Part shown: in pieces, positions 8,840 through 15,736 of the stretch | How the letters are laid out: every line of letters starts with the position of its first letter | Numbering within the stretch: position 1 is the first letter of the stretch | Notes under the pieces: model-generated | Databases searched by the model: none | Told to the model about the DNA's origin: nothing | The model's input: the letters and a program-made list of their open reading frames with translations, nothing else | Made by a program: the position numbers and the translations under genes | Source of the DNA: RECO01 sp050485385 | Lineage (GTDB): Bacteria > Pseudomonadota > Alphaproteobacteria > Geminicoccales > Geminicoccaceae | Reading direction: 5' to 3' | NCBI GenBank assembly: GCA_050485385.1 | Contig: JBJHBG010000060.1 | Location: forward strand, 1-30,429 | DNA: 30,429 bases

Positions 8840-9213
8840 GGCGCCAGCCCGACGAGTTGGGTTGCCGTGGGTCGGCGCTTGACGGTGGCGAGACCGCCGG
8901 ACGGCAGGGCGATGATGGCGAGGCCTTCCGTCGTTCCCTCGGGCCGGACCGCGAGGGCATCGAGCGTGACGAACTGGCGCGGGCTCGCGGGCACGAGGCC
9001 CAACTGATCGGCGAAGCCCGCCAGATATCCCGGACGCCGGTGATAGGCGAGTTCGGCCGTCAGGCGTCCGGTCTCGGCCTGGGCCGTCGCCAGCGTCCGG
9101 CGCAGCTCGACCAGACGGCGCTCCTCCGCGTCGACCTGCTGCTTGAACACCATGACGCCAGCGCCCAGCGCCAGCACGCCCGCGACCGCCGCGATCGCTC
9201 CCCATGCGGCCAT
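8836..9213 (-). CDS. ftsL: Cell division protein FtsL-like, bitopic membrane protein
   Basis: This 125-residue protein has an N-terminal hydrophobic segment (about residues 4-23) followed by a heptad-like, charged helical stretch (about 24-58, QQVDAEERRLVELRRTL) and a short C-terminal domain. That is the topology of FtsL, the divisome scaffold that pairs with FtsB/DivIC and activates FtsWI. FtsL sequences diverge strongly, so the call rests on size, topology and position between rsmH and ftsI. The ATG at 9213 lies 2 bp after the rsmH stop, and the stop overlaps the ftsI GTG. The C-terminal tail beyond residue 80 (ALAVRPEGTTEGLA) is fairly long, as in other alphaproteobacterial FtsL proteins. 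Confidence 0.85.
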   Translation of the reverse strand: MAAWGAIAAVAGVLALGAGVMVFKQQVDAEERRLVELRRTLATAQAETGRLTAELAYHRRPGYLAGFADQLGLVPASPRQFVTLDALAVRPEGTTEGLAIIALPSGGLATVKRRPTATQLVGLAP

Positions 9214-9215
9214 GG

Positions 9216-10142
9216 TCAGCCCCCCAGCCGGCGCGCCGCGCGCAGCCGGGCGGAGCGGGCGCGCGGGTTGGCTCCGACCTCGGCCGCACCGGGCGTGACT
9301 GCCTTGCGGGTGAGGAGGTCGAGCGTCGGCTCGACGCTGGCGGCCGGCGGCAGGTGGCGCGAACGATTGGGCGTGCGGCCGGCAGCCTCGGCGAGAAAGC
9401 GCTTCACGATCCGATCCTCCAGCGAGTGGAAGGCGACGACCACGAGTCGCCCCCCGGGACGCAGGAGGCCGAGCGCCGCTGCGAGCCCCCGTTCGAGCTC
9501 ACCCAACTCGTCGTTGACCGCGATGCGCAGGGCCTGGAAGACGCGCGTGGCCGGATCGATCCGGGCGTCGCCACGACGGCCGCCGGTGACGGCGCGGCGC
9601 ACGACGTCGGCGAGGTCGCCCGTGCGGGTGAAGGGCCGCTCGGCCCGGCGGCGGACGATGGCCCGAGCGACGCGACGCGACTTGGCCTCCTCGCCGTAGC
9701 GGAAGAAGAGATCCGCAAGCTCGGCCTCGTCGAGATCGGCCACGAAGTCCGCCGCCGTCGCGCCGGCGCCACCCATGCGCATGTCGAGCGGCCCGTCCGC
9801 GGCGAAGGCGAAGCCGCGCTCCGCCTCGTCGAGTTGGAAGGACGAGACACCAAGGTCGAAGACCACCCCGTCGACCGGCTCGCCGACCAGCGACGCGAGG
9901 TCGCCGAAGCGCCCCTCGACCAGCCGCAGGCGCGGCTCGACCGCCGCCAGCGCGCGGCCGCGGGCGATGGCGGCAGGGTCCCGGTCGACGGCAACGACAC
10001 GGCCGGCGCCGGCCGCGAGCAGTGCCTGCGTATAGCCGCCGCCGCCGAAGGTCGCATCGACGTGGCACTCGCCCGATGCCGGCGCCAGATAGGCGACGAC
10101 CTCGGCGAGCAGGACCGGTACATGCCGCGAAGATTTATCCAC
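9216..10142 (-). CDS. rsmH: 16S rRNA (cytosine(1402)-N(4))-methyltransferase RsmH (MraW)
   Basis: RsmH uses SAM to methylate C1402 of 16S rRNA in the ribosomal P site. The 308-residue product begins MDKSSRHVPVLLAEVV; the HVPVLL motif is the family N-terminus. The SAM site DATFGGGGYTQALL lies at about 29-42, and FDLGVSSFQLDEAERGF, DMRM, FRYGEE, AIVRRR and FHSLEDRIVKRF follow, all classical. The only usable start that keeps the HVPVLL motif is GTG at 10142-10140; an in-frame TAA at 10151-10149 closes the frame upstream. No Shine-Dalgarno is obvious. The start codon lies inside a perfect DnaA box (10135-10143). The family's usual upstream neighbour, mraZ, is missing. Confidence 0.96.
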   Translation of the reverse strand: MDKSSRHVPVLLAEVVAYLAPASGECHVDATFGGGGYTQALLAAGAGRVVAVDRDPAAIARGRALAAVEPRLRLVEGRFGDLASLVGEPVDGVVFDLGVSSFQLDEAERGFAFAADGPLDMRMGGAGATAADFVADLDEAELADLFFRYGEEAKSRRVARAIVRRRAERPFTRTGDLADVVRRAVTGGRRGDARIDPATRVFQALRIAVNDELGELERGLAAALGLLRPGGRLVVVAFHSLEDRIVKRFLAEAAGRTPNRSRHLPPAASVEPTLDLLTRKAVTPGAAEVGANPRARSARLRAARRLGG

Positions 10143-10143
10143 A
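10135..10143 (+). promoter_or_regulatory. Perfect DnaA box TTATCCACA (box 1)
   Basis: This is an exact match to the high-affinity 9-mer bound by the initiator DnaA. It lies across the GTG start codon of rsmH (10142-10140), so DnaA bound here could interfere with expression of the dcw operon. It is followed 14 bp later by box 2 in the same orientation. Confidence 0.75.
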
Positions 10144-10148
10144 GCAAG

Positions 10149-10157
10149 TTATCCACA
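10149..10157 (+). promoter_or_regulatory. Perfect DnaA box TTATCCACA (box 2)
   Basis: This is a second exact 9-mer, in the same orientation as box 1 with start-to-start spacing of 14 bp and 5 bp between the boxes. Close tandem spacing is typical of cooperative DnaA binding. On the minus strand the box also supplies the TAA that closes the rsmH reading frame upstream. Confidence 0.75.
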
Positions 10158-10383
10158 GGCGGGAAAACCGGACTGGCCGACGAGCGCTCGACGACATGCA
10201 GGTTGATCTGACGATATCTGTAAAACGCGAGTTGTTGACGGCGAACCGTCGCATATGCCTGCCGCACAGCCGACGCGAACTCGCTTTTCTCGATCTCGGA
10301 GAATTGCACCGTCGTCATGAAGCGGGCCACCATCAGGTTTTACTTTGCCACGACACCCTTGGTAAGCTCGTCGGCGAGATATC

Positions 10384-10448
10384 TTGGCAGTGCTTGGCGG
10401 AAATACGAGCTATTTACATTGACACCGCAGTAGTTGGCAGAAATAGCT
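10384..10448 (+). repeat. Helically phased TTGGC(A/G)G repeats with an embedded inverted repeat
   Basis: TTGGCAG at 10384, TTGGCGG at 10394 and TTGGCAG at 10434 start 10 and 40 bp apart, that is on the same face of the helix. The last two extend to a 12-mer TTGGC(G/A)GAAATA with one mismatch. AGCTATTT (10408-10415) and AAATAGCT (10441-10448) form a perfect inverted repeat across the same block. This suggests a binding array for an unidentified protein. Confidence 0.45.
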
Positions 10449-10472
10449 GACCGTCCAGCACACCGTCTTCCG

Positions 10473-10501
10473 ACCGTATAAGTGGCCCGGTCTAGGGTCA
10501 A
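10473..10501 (-). promoter_or_regulatory. Possible sigma-70 promoter reading towards rsmH
   Basis: On the minus strand TTGACC (10501-10496) is followed after 15 bp by TATACG (10480-10475), or after 17 bp by TACGGT (10478-10473). The -35 match is good; the best -10 match has short spacing. It would give a leader of about 325 nt before rsmH. No better candidate was seen in this region. Confidence 0.35.
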
Positions 10502-10573
10502 GTAATTTGTCGTAGGCACAAGCTAACCAACTGCAAAACAGTTGAATTTCTACGGCACCTCAGAAAGCGCTTC

Positions 10574-10582
10574 TGTGGATAA
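10574..10582 (-). promoter_or_regulatory. Perfect DnaA box TTATCCACA (box 3, inverted)
   Basis: The plus strand reads TGTGGATAA, the exact complement of the DnaA box. It faces boxes 1 and 2 from the other end of the AT-rich region, about 40 bp from the 3' end of rnpB. Inward-facing boxes flanking AT-rich DNA are a common origin layout. Confidence 0.75.
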
Positions 10583-10624
10583 ATCTGGGAATTGTTTTCG
10601 TTATGTTCGCGGCAGCGGTGGACG

Positions 10625-11022
10625 AGGGTCAGGCGGCCGTAAGCCGGGTTCTGTGACGGCCGGGCACGCCCGGCCGCCGATGGCCATTCCTCTGGGACGT
10701 CCGTCGCCGGACGCCTCGCGCGACCTACCCGGACGACCGGCCCGGAAACGGGCCTGCACCCGAAGGCGCCGTCGTCCCTACGCGGTCTTGCTCCCGGTGG
10801 GGTTTACCGTGCCACCCCCGTTGCCGGGGGCGCGGTGCGCCCTTACCGCACCCTTTCACCCTCACCCGCAGGCGCCAGGAGCGCCCCGGCGGGCAGACTG
10901 CTCTCTGTGGCACTATCCCTGGGGTCGCCCCCGCCGGGCGTTACCCGGCACCGTGTTTCCGTGGAGCCCGGACTTTCCTCCCCGGCGTCGCCGCCGGAGC
11001 GGCCATCCTGCCGCCTGACCCG
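10625..11022 (-). ncRNA. rnpB: RNase P RNA, bacterial type A
   Basis: RNase P RNA is the catalytic subunit that trims the 5' leader from precursor tRNAs. Reading on the minus strand, GGGTCAGGCGG at 11021-11011 pairs perfectly with CCGCCTGACCC at 10636-10626, forming helix P1 and fixing both ends to within a few bases. Between them are the universally conserved blocks: GAGGAAAGTCCGGGCTCC near the 5' end, AGTGCCACAGAGAGCAG, GGTGAAAGGGTGCGGTAAG, GTAAACCCCACCGGGAGCAA, and ACAGAACCCGGCTTA near the 3' end. The layout is that of type A RNAs of alphaproteobacteria. It starts only about 22 nt after the ampD stop on the same strand, so its promoter must lie inside ampD or further upstream. No clear terminator hairpin with a T tract follows. 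Open frames over this locus are spurious. Confidence 0.96.
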
Positions 11023-11044
11023 CGTCATGTAGGCACAGCCGCGG

Positions 11045-11761
11045 CTAGGCGCCAGCCCCGGCGAACGCCGCGGCCACCTCGCCGATCCGCCGACGGGTGG
11101 CCACCTCCAGCCGGCCGTCGACGGCCTGCGGCATGAACCGCCGCTGGAAGGCCGCGACCACGGCGGAGACACTGGTCGGCTGCGGGGCGTCGTCGAGCGC
11201 GTAGCCGATCCGGCCCAGGGTCGGCAGCGGTGCCGGGGCGGGCCCGCCCGCGCCCGGCTCCGGCCAGATGCCGAGACCCGCCGCTGCCAGCCGTGCCCAG
11301 GGAAAGCGCTCGCCCGGGTCCAACTTGCGCATGGGTGCGACGTCGGCATGGCCGACGAGACCGTGCGGCGGGATGGCCCAGCGGGCCATGACGTCGCCGA
11401 CGAGGTCGATGACCGCGTCGATCTGCCGATCGGGAAAGGGTGGCAGGCCGAAATCGTGACCGCCGTTGACGATCTCGATGCCGATGGAGGTCGCGTTCAG
11501 GCCCGTCCGCCCACGCCAGGCGGAGACCCCGGCATGCCAAGCGACCTCGCCTTCGTCGACCAGCCTGAGGATGCGGCCCGTCTCCTCGACGACGTAGTGG
11601 GCGCTGACCGCCGCTGCCGGATCGCACAGCCGAGCGACGGCGGCCTCACCCGTCACCATGCCCGTGTAGTGCACGATCAGCGTATCGACCGCCGCCCCGG
11701 CCGGCCGCACCGCGCGGTTCGGCGACGGCCGGTCGACGATCCCCGGCAAGTGCCGTCTCAA
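11045..11761 (-). CDS. ampD: N-acetylmuramoyl-L-alanine amidase, AmpD-type, with C-terminal peptidoglycan-binding domain
   Basis: Amidase_2 enzymes are zinc amidases that cut the MurNAc–L-Ala bond; AmpD members act on anhydro-muropeptides in wall recycling. Zinc and catalytic elements seen are IVHYTGM near residue 35 (first His), WHAGVSAWRG near 80, SIGIEIVNGG (Glu) and GHADVAPMRKLDPGERFPW (His and Asp ligand region). The segment after about residue 165 (LGRIGY...AVVAAFQRRFMP...ATRRRIGEVAAAF) resembles a peptidoglycan-binding domain. The start is uncertain: no ATG precedes the IVDRPSPN motif, so I chose TTG at 11761, which overlaps the upstream gene's stop; TTG at 11749 is an alternative. Substrate (recycling or murein) cannot be told from the sequence. 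No signal peptide is visible, which favours cytoplasmic recycling. Confidence 0.88.
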   Translation of the reverse strand: MRRHLPGIVDRPSPNRAVRPAGAAVDTLIVHYTGMVTGEAAVARLCDPAAAVSAHYVVEETGRILRLVDEGEVAWHAGVSAWRGRTGLNATSIGIEIVNGGHDFGLPPFPDRQIDAVIDLVGDVMARWAIPPHGLVGHADVAPMRKLDPGERFPWARLAAAGLGIWPEPGAGGPAPAPLPTLGRIGYALDDAPQPTSVSAVVAAFQRRFMPQAVDGRLEVATRRRIGEVAAAFAGAGA

Positions 11762-14247
11762 AAGCGCCGAAGGAGACGTTCGAAGTACTCCAGCTCGATC
11801 GCCGGACGGTCGCGCTCGCCGGAGCGGCGGTGCAGCTCGCGCAGGACGTCGCGCGCGGTGCCGAGATCGGGGGTGTCGGGCACCTGCACGCCGTAGGGCG
11901 TGGCCCCGCCCTCGTTGCGCACCGGGCGGCCGAGCGGATCGCGCGTCCCGTCGAGCGGCGGCCCCATGCCGGCCTCGCCGCCGGGATCGCCGGGCATCGC
12001 GCCCATCTGCTGCTGCATCTGCTCCATCAGTTCGCCGGCCCCCTGCTGGAGAAGGTCGAGGGCCTGGCCTTGCGGGCCGGTAGCCCGGCCGGGCTGTCCC
12101 TGGCCCAACGCCTGCTCGGCGCCGCGCATCTCCAACTCGGACTGGCCCAACTCGTTCGGGATGCCCATGCCGCTCTCGCCGAGCTGCCGCATCAGTTCCC
12201 CCAGCGCCCGCCGCAGCGCCTCCTGTTGCTGCTGCAAGCCTTGCATGCCGGCATCGCCGCCGGGCTGACCGTCCTGACCCGGTTGACTTTGCTGCCCCTC
12301 CTGGCCGCGCTGCATCTGGAAGGTCTGGTCCATCAACTGCTGCTGCTGACGGATCAGATCCTGCAGCGCATTCATGTTCTGCTGCATCTGCCCCATCGGC
12401 ATCTGCATCGCCATTTGCAGGTTCTCGAGCAGTTGCCGGAGCTGCGAGAGCATCTGCTGCGCCTGCTCCATCGCCCCGCCCTGCATCGCCTCGCGCATCG
12501 CGTCCAGCATGTCCTGGAAGTCCTGCCGGCTCAGCATCTGCGCGTTGGGGTCGATCGGCTGCATCTGCATGTCGTCCGGCGACATGCCCTGCATTTGCTC
12601 CAGGGCCTGCTGCATCAAGGCCTGGAGATAGGCGTCGATCGCCCGTTCCAACTCGTCCATCAAGGCTTGCAGTTCGGCGTCGTCGGCACCCCGCTCGATC
12701 GCCTCCTGCAAGGCGCGCTCCAGCGCCCGCAGGTCGCGCTCGGCGACCGAGAGCTGGCCCTCCTCGACGTGCAGCGCCACGTCCCAGAGGAGGTCGACGA
12801 CGGAAGCGTCGCCATCGCCGTCCCGCTCCAGGATCAGCCGGGTCGAGGCGGCGCGCAGCGCCAGCGGCACGACGCTGTCGAGCACCTCGACGTAGGGGCT
12901 CTGCGCCAGGATGTTGACCTGTGCCGCGACCGTGCGCCGTTCTTCCGGCTCGGCCACGAGCTTCTTGCGCGCGGCGATGATGGCGCGCGCGACCGGATGG
13001 ACGAACTGCCGCTCGGGCAGGGTGAAGCGGAGCGTGCGGCTGGTGCCTTCCTGTTCGGCGACGTCGGTCGCCACCAATCGCGCCTCGACCTCCTGGCCGG
13101 CGAAGGGATGCGGCGTCAGGTCGAGAAAGCCCACCCCCTGGTAGTCGAGGCGCGGGCGGGTGAAGCTTCTGAGCGACAGCCGTTCGGTGCTGTTGCCGCG
13201 AACGACGAGCGAAAGCTCCAGGTCGACGCCCTCCAGGCCGTAGTCGTCGCTCGCCTCGAACCGCGTGGCGAGGGCGTTGCGCTGCGTCACCGTCGGTGGC
13301 TCGACGAAGTTCACGACCGGAGCCCGGTCGGGCTGGACCTCGATCGGAAAGCGGGCGAGCGGCGCCTCGCTGTCGGAGCCGACTTCGAGCGCGCCGCTCT
13401 CGCGCACGACCGTCCGCGCCTCGAGGCTGCGGCCGCCCAGTTCGCGCTGCTCCAGTGCCGCCGTCGCGAAGCGAGGCTCGACGTCGGCGCCGGGCTCGAC
13501 GTTGTGGAGTTGCAGGACCAACTCGCTGCCGGCCGGCACCACCAGCGCCTCCGCGTCGGCGGCGAGCGGCAAATCGACCGTGCGCACGACCGGCGACTGA
13601 CCGGTGTAGAGCGGTGGCGTCAGCCACAGATCGGCCCGCATCGGCGTCGCCGCGGCGGCGACAGCGAAGCTCGGCAGGAATGCGCCCGCCAGCCGGTCGC
13701 GCCAGACCGGCCCGGCGTCGATCAGCGCCACCACCAAGACGAGGACGCCGGCCGCGCGCAGCGCCCAAGGGTCGCGCACGCTCATGACCGAACGGGGACG
13801 GACGAAGCCGAGGAAGGCCAATCGGGCCCGCTCGCGCTCTTGGTGCCGCTGCCATAGCCGCGTGGCCGCGGGGTTGCTGCCGTCCGCCGGCCGGTCGCCG
13901 AGCGCCTGGATCGGCTGGTGGGCGAGGCCCGCCGCCCGCTCCAGGCGCCGATCCACGGCGTCCGCGCCCGGCAGCCGCCAGCGGCGCCAGCCGCCGCGCA
14001 CCAGCAGCGCCAGGGCGACGGCCGTCGCCGCCAACGCGACGCCGTGCAGCCACCATGGCAAGGCCTGCAGCCAGCCGAACAGCGCCACCACGAGGAACGC
14101 GAGCACCAAACCCGCTGCCGGCGCGAACGCCTCGACGGCACCCTCCAAGGCCAAGGTCAGCCGCGTCCAGCGGCGACGGGCGCGGAGGCGGCGGCCGAGG
14201 GATGCCGTCGTGGCGGGCTCGGGACGGTGCGGCGCGTCTGCTGACAT
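11758..14247 (-). CDS. TIGR02302/DUF4175 family membrane protein with Met/Gln-rich C-terminal half
   Basis: The function is not established. The 829-residue protein has two hydrophobic segments near residues 42-90, a third near 170-190, then a large soluble region. It matches what I know of the alphaproteobacterial TIGR02302 family: RRLERAAGLAHQPIQALGDRPA after the first membrane pair, an immunoglobulin-like middle region (LWLTPPLYTGQSP, FVEPPTVTQRNALATRFEASDDYGLEG), then a long helical tail extremely rich in Met and Gln (from about residue 550 on, for example MQMQPIDPNAQM and QMAMQMPMGQMQQN). I chose the ATG at 14247 because AGGAGC lies just upstream; an in-frame ATG at 14343 would overlap lysA. 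The conserved position between lysA and ampD suggests an envelope role, which is inference. Confidence 0.85.
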   Translation of the reverse strand: MSADAPHRPEPATTASLGRRLRARRRWTRLTLALEGAVEAFAPAAGLVLAFLVVALFGWLQALPWWLHGVALAATAVALALLVRGGWRRWRLPGADAVDRRLERAAGLAHQPIQALGDRPADGSNPAATRLWQRHQERERARLAFLGFVRPRSVMSVRDPWALRAAGVLVLVVALIDAGPVWRDRLAGAFLPSFAVAAAATPMRADLWLTPPLYTGQSPVVRTVDLPLAADAEALVVPAGSELVLQLHNVEPGADVEPRFATAALEQRELGGRSLEARTVVRESGALEVGSDSEAPLARFPIEVQPDRAPVVNFVEPPTVTQRNALATRFEASDDYGLEGVDLELSLVVRGNSTERLSLRSFTRPRLDYQGVGFLDLTPHPFAGQEVEARLVATDVAEQEGTSRTLRFTLPERQFVHPVARAIIAARKKLVAEPEERRTVAAQVNILAQSPYVEVLDSVVPLALRAASTRLILERDGDGDASVVDLLWDVALHVEEGQLSVAERDLRALERALQEAIERGADDAELQALMDELERAIDAYLQALMQQALEQMQGMSPDDMQMQPIDPNAQMLSRQDFQDMLDAMREAMQGGAMEQAQQMLSQLRQLLENLQMAMQMPMGQMQQNMNALQDLIRQQQQLMDQTFQMQRGQEGQQSQPGQDGQPGGDAGMQGLQQQQEALRRALGELMRQLGESGMGIPNELGQSELEMRGAEQALGQGQPGRATGPQGQALDLLQQGAGELMEQMQQQMGAMPGDPGGEAGMGPPLDGTRDPLGRPVRNEGGATPYGVQVPDTPDLGTARDVLRELHRRSGERDRPAIELEYFERLLRRF

Positions 14248-14303
14248 CCGGTGCTCCTGGGTGGGGCGGGTCGGGCAGGCGGCGGGCTCCGGCAGGAGCC
14301 CTT

Positions 14304-15593
14304 TCAGGCGAAGTCCGAAGGCCGCTCGGGCGGGCGCAGCCAAGCCGGCACCCGCTCCTCGGCCAGACGATCGACCGGTGGCACCGGCGGACGCAGCACC
14401 GCCACGCGGTCGCCGTCCACCAGCACCTCGGCCGGCATACCTCTCGAATTGTAGTCCGATGCCATCGCCGCGCCATAGGCACCGGCCTGCGTGAACGCGA
14501 GGACATCGCCCGCTTCGGGTAAGGTCATGCGCGCGTCGCGCTCGAAGACGTCGCTGCTCTCGCAGATCGGGCCGACCACGTCGACCGAAACCTCCACCTG
14601 CGCCGGTCGGCGCCGCAGCGGCAAAATGGGGTGGATCGCCCCGTACATCGCCGGGCGCACGAGCGTGTTCATGCCGGCGTCGAGCACCACGAAGCGGCGT
14701 CCGTCGCTGCCGCTCTTGACCACGATGACGCGGGCGAGCAGCAGGCCCGCGGCGGCGACCAGGTAGCGGCCGGGCTCGAACACCAGCCGCGCGTCCAGAT
14801 CGCGGGTCACGGCGAGCGCCATCGCCGCGAAGGCGCCGACGTCGAGCTCGCGCTCGTCGACGTAGCGGATGCCGAGCCCACCGCCGAGGTTCAGCCGCTC
14901 CAGGGGAAAGCCGGCGGCGCGGGCGGTGCGGTAGAAGCTCGCCATGCGCCCGTAGGCGCGCTCGAAGTCCTCGACCACGGCGATCTGCGAGCCGATGTGG
15001 CAGTGCAGGCCCACCAGCCGCAGCCGCGACAACCCGCGGAGGACGTCCAGCACCTCGCCCAGCCGCTCGCCGCCGATGCCGAACTTGTCGTGGCGGCGGC
15101 CCGTGGCGATCTTGTCGTGGGTGGTGGCGGCAACGTCCGGGTTGAGCCTGAGCGCGACGGGCGCTGCCACGCCCCGAGCCTCCGCCCGTGCCTGGATCGC
15201 GTGCAGTTCCTCCACCGATTCGACGTTGAGCTGGAGGATGCCGGCCGCGAGTGCCCGGTCGATCTCCGCATTGGTCTTGCCGACGCCGGCGAAGACGATG
15301 CGCTCGGGCGGGATGCCGGCGGCAAGCGCCCGTTCCAGTTCGCCCCCGGAGACCACGTCGGCCCCCACCCCTTCCCGCGCCAGCGTGGCGAGCACGCCGA
15401 GCGCCGGGTTGGCCTTGACGGCGTAGCAGAACAGCGTGCCGGAGCCGGCGAACGCGTCGGCCAACCGTCGGTAGCGCCGGCGCATCTCACCAGCGGCGTA
15501 GACGTACAGCGGCGTGCCGTGCTGGCGGGCGAGGTCCGCCAACGCGACATCGTCGGCGAACAGCCGGTCGTCCCGGTAGGGAAACGGGATCAC
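14304..15593 (-). CDS. lysA: Diaminopimelate decarboxylase (LysA)
   Basis: LysA is a PLP enzyme that decarboxylates meso-diaminopimelate to L-lysine, the last step of the pathway and a branch point with the cell wall. The 429-residue product (alanine-racemase fold type III) has the PLP lysine in FCYAVKANP (Lys60), VVSGGELERAL, the HCHIGSQI motif, NLGGGLGIRY, FEPGRYLVA and the C-terminal GPICESSDVF with the active-site Cys, followed by QAGAYGAAMASDYN. The start is GTG at 15593-15591, overlapping the stop of the small lipoprotein gene by 4 nt (GTGA). The length is normal. Confidence 0.96.
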   Translation of the reverse strand: MIPFPYRDDRLFADDVALADLARQHGTPLYVYAAGEMRRRYRRLADAFAGSGTLFCYAVKANPALGVLATLAREGVGADVVSGGELERALAAGIPPERIVFAGVGKTNAEIDRALAAGILQLNVESVEELHAIQARAEARGVAAPVALRLNPDVAATTHDKIATGRRHDKFGIGGERLGEVLDVLRGLSRLRLVGLHCHIGSQIAVVEDFERAYGRMASFYRTARAAGFPLERLNLGGGLGIRYVDERELDVGAFAAMALAVTRDLDARLVFEPGRYLVAAAGLLLARVIVVKSGSDGRRFVVLDAGMNTLVRPAMYGAIHPILPLRRRPAQVEVSVDVVGPICESSDVFERDARMTLPEAGDVLAFTQAGAYGAAMASDYNSRGMPAEVLVDGDRVAVLRPPVPPVDRLAEERVPAWLRPPERPSDFA

Positions 15594-15736
15594 GCGCCGT
15601 CGTCCTCGACGTCGTCGAACTCGAGCGCGTCGCGCTCGACGGCAGGCGGCGGTGCATCGGCCGGCAGCCGGAGCGGCCCGACCCGGCCGCAGGCGGCGAT
15701 CGCCAAGGCGAGGACGAGGAGGGCGAGCAGCCTCAC
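15590..15736 (-). CDS. lptM: LptM/YifL-like small lipoprotein
   Basis: This 48-residue lipoprotein starts MRLLALLVLALAIAACGRVG (GTG start at 15736). It has a lipobox LAIAAC with the modified Cys at residue 16, directly followed by GRVGPLRLP, a good match to the CGxxGPLxLP pattern of the LptM family. LptM in enterobacteria helps mature the LPS translocon LptDE at the outer membrane; a similar role here is inference. It lies between argH and lysA, a position conserved in many alphaproteobacteria. The GTG overlaps the stop of the previous tiny gene by 4 nt, and its own stop overlaps the lysA GTG by 4 nt. It is easily missed by gene finders because a longer false frame covers it. Confidence 0.82.
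   Translation of the reverse strand: MRLLALLVLALAIAACGRVGPLRLPADAPPPAVERDALEFDDVEDDGA

Larger units (their letters stand above)
10143..10624. other. AT-rich intergenic region rnpB–rsmH: candidate origin or DnaA-controlled dcw regulatory region
   Basis: This 480-bp stretch has no convincing gene. My counts of sample lines give 50% GC (10201-10260), 48% (10381-10440) and 42% (10501-10560), against 68% in a coding line (2281-2340). It contains or abuts three perfect DnaA boxes, three phased TTGGC repeats, an 8-bp inverted repeat AGCTATTT/AAATAGCT (10408-10415 and 10441-10448), a small perfect hairpin GACGG-CGAA-CCGTC (10237-10250) and a promoter-like element on the minus strand. mraZ would normally lie here. 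A role as replication origin or as a regulatory region of the dcw operon is inference. Confidence 0.7.

Noticed and set aside
10418..10446. TTGACA on the plus strand as a promoter reading towards rnpB
   Set aside because: rnpB is transcribed from the other strand, and the hexamer 17 bp downstream (AATAGC) is a poor -10.
10542..11032. Open frames over the rnpB locus on both strands
   Set aside because: The DNA is fully explained by conserved RNase P RNA segments and the P1 pairing.
12000..12700. CTG/CAT-rich stretch that looks like a tandem repeat
   Set aside because: It is the reverse complement of Gln and Met codons in the TIGR02302 protein, without a fixed unit length.
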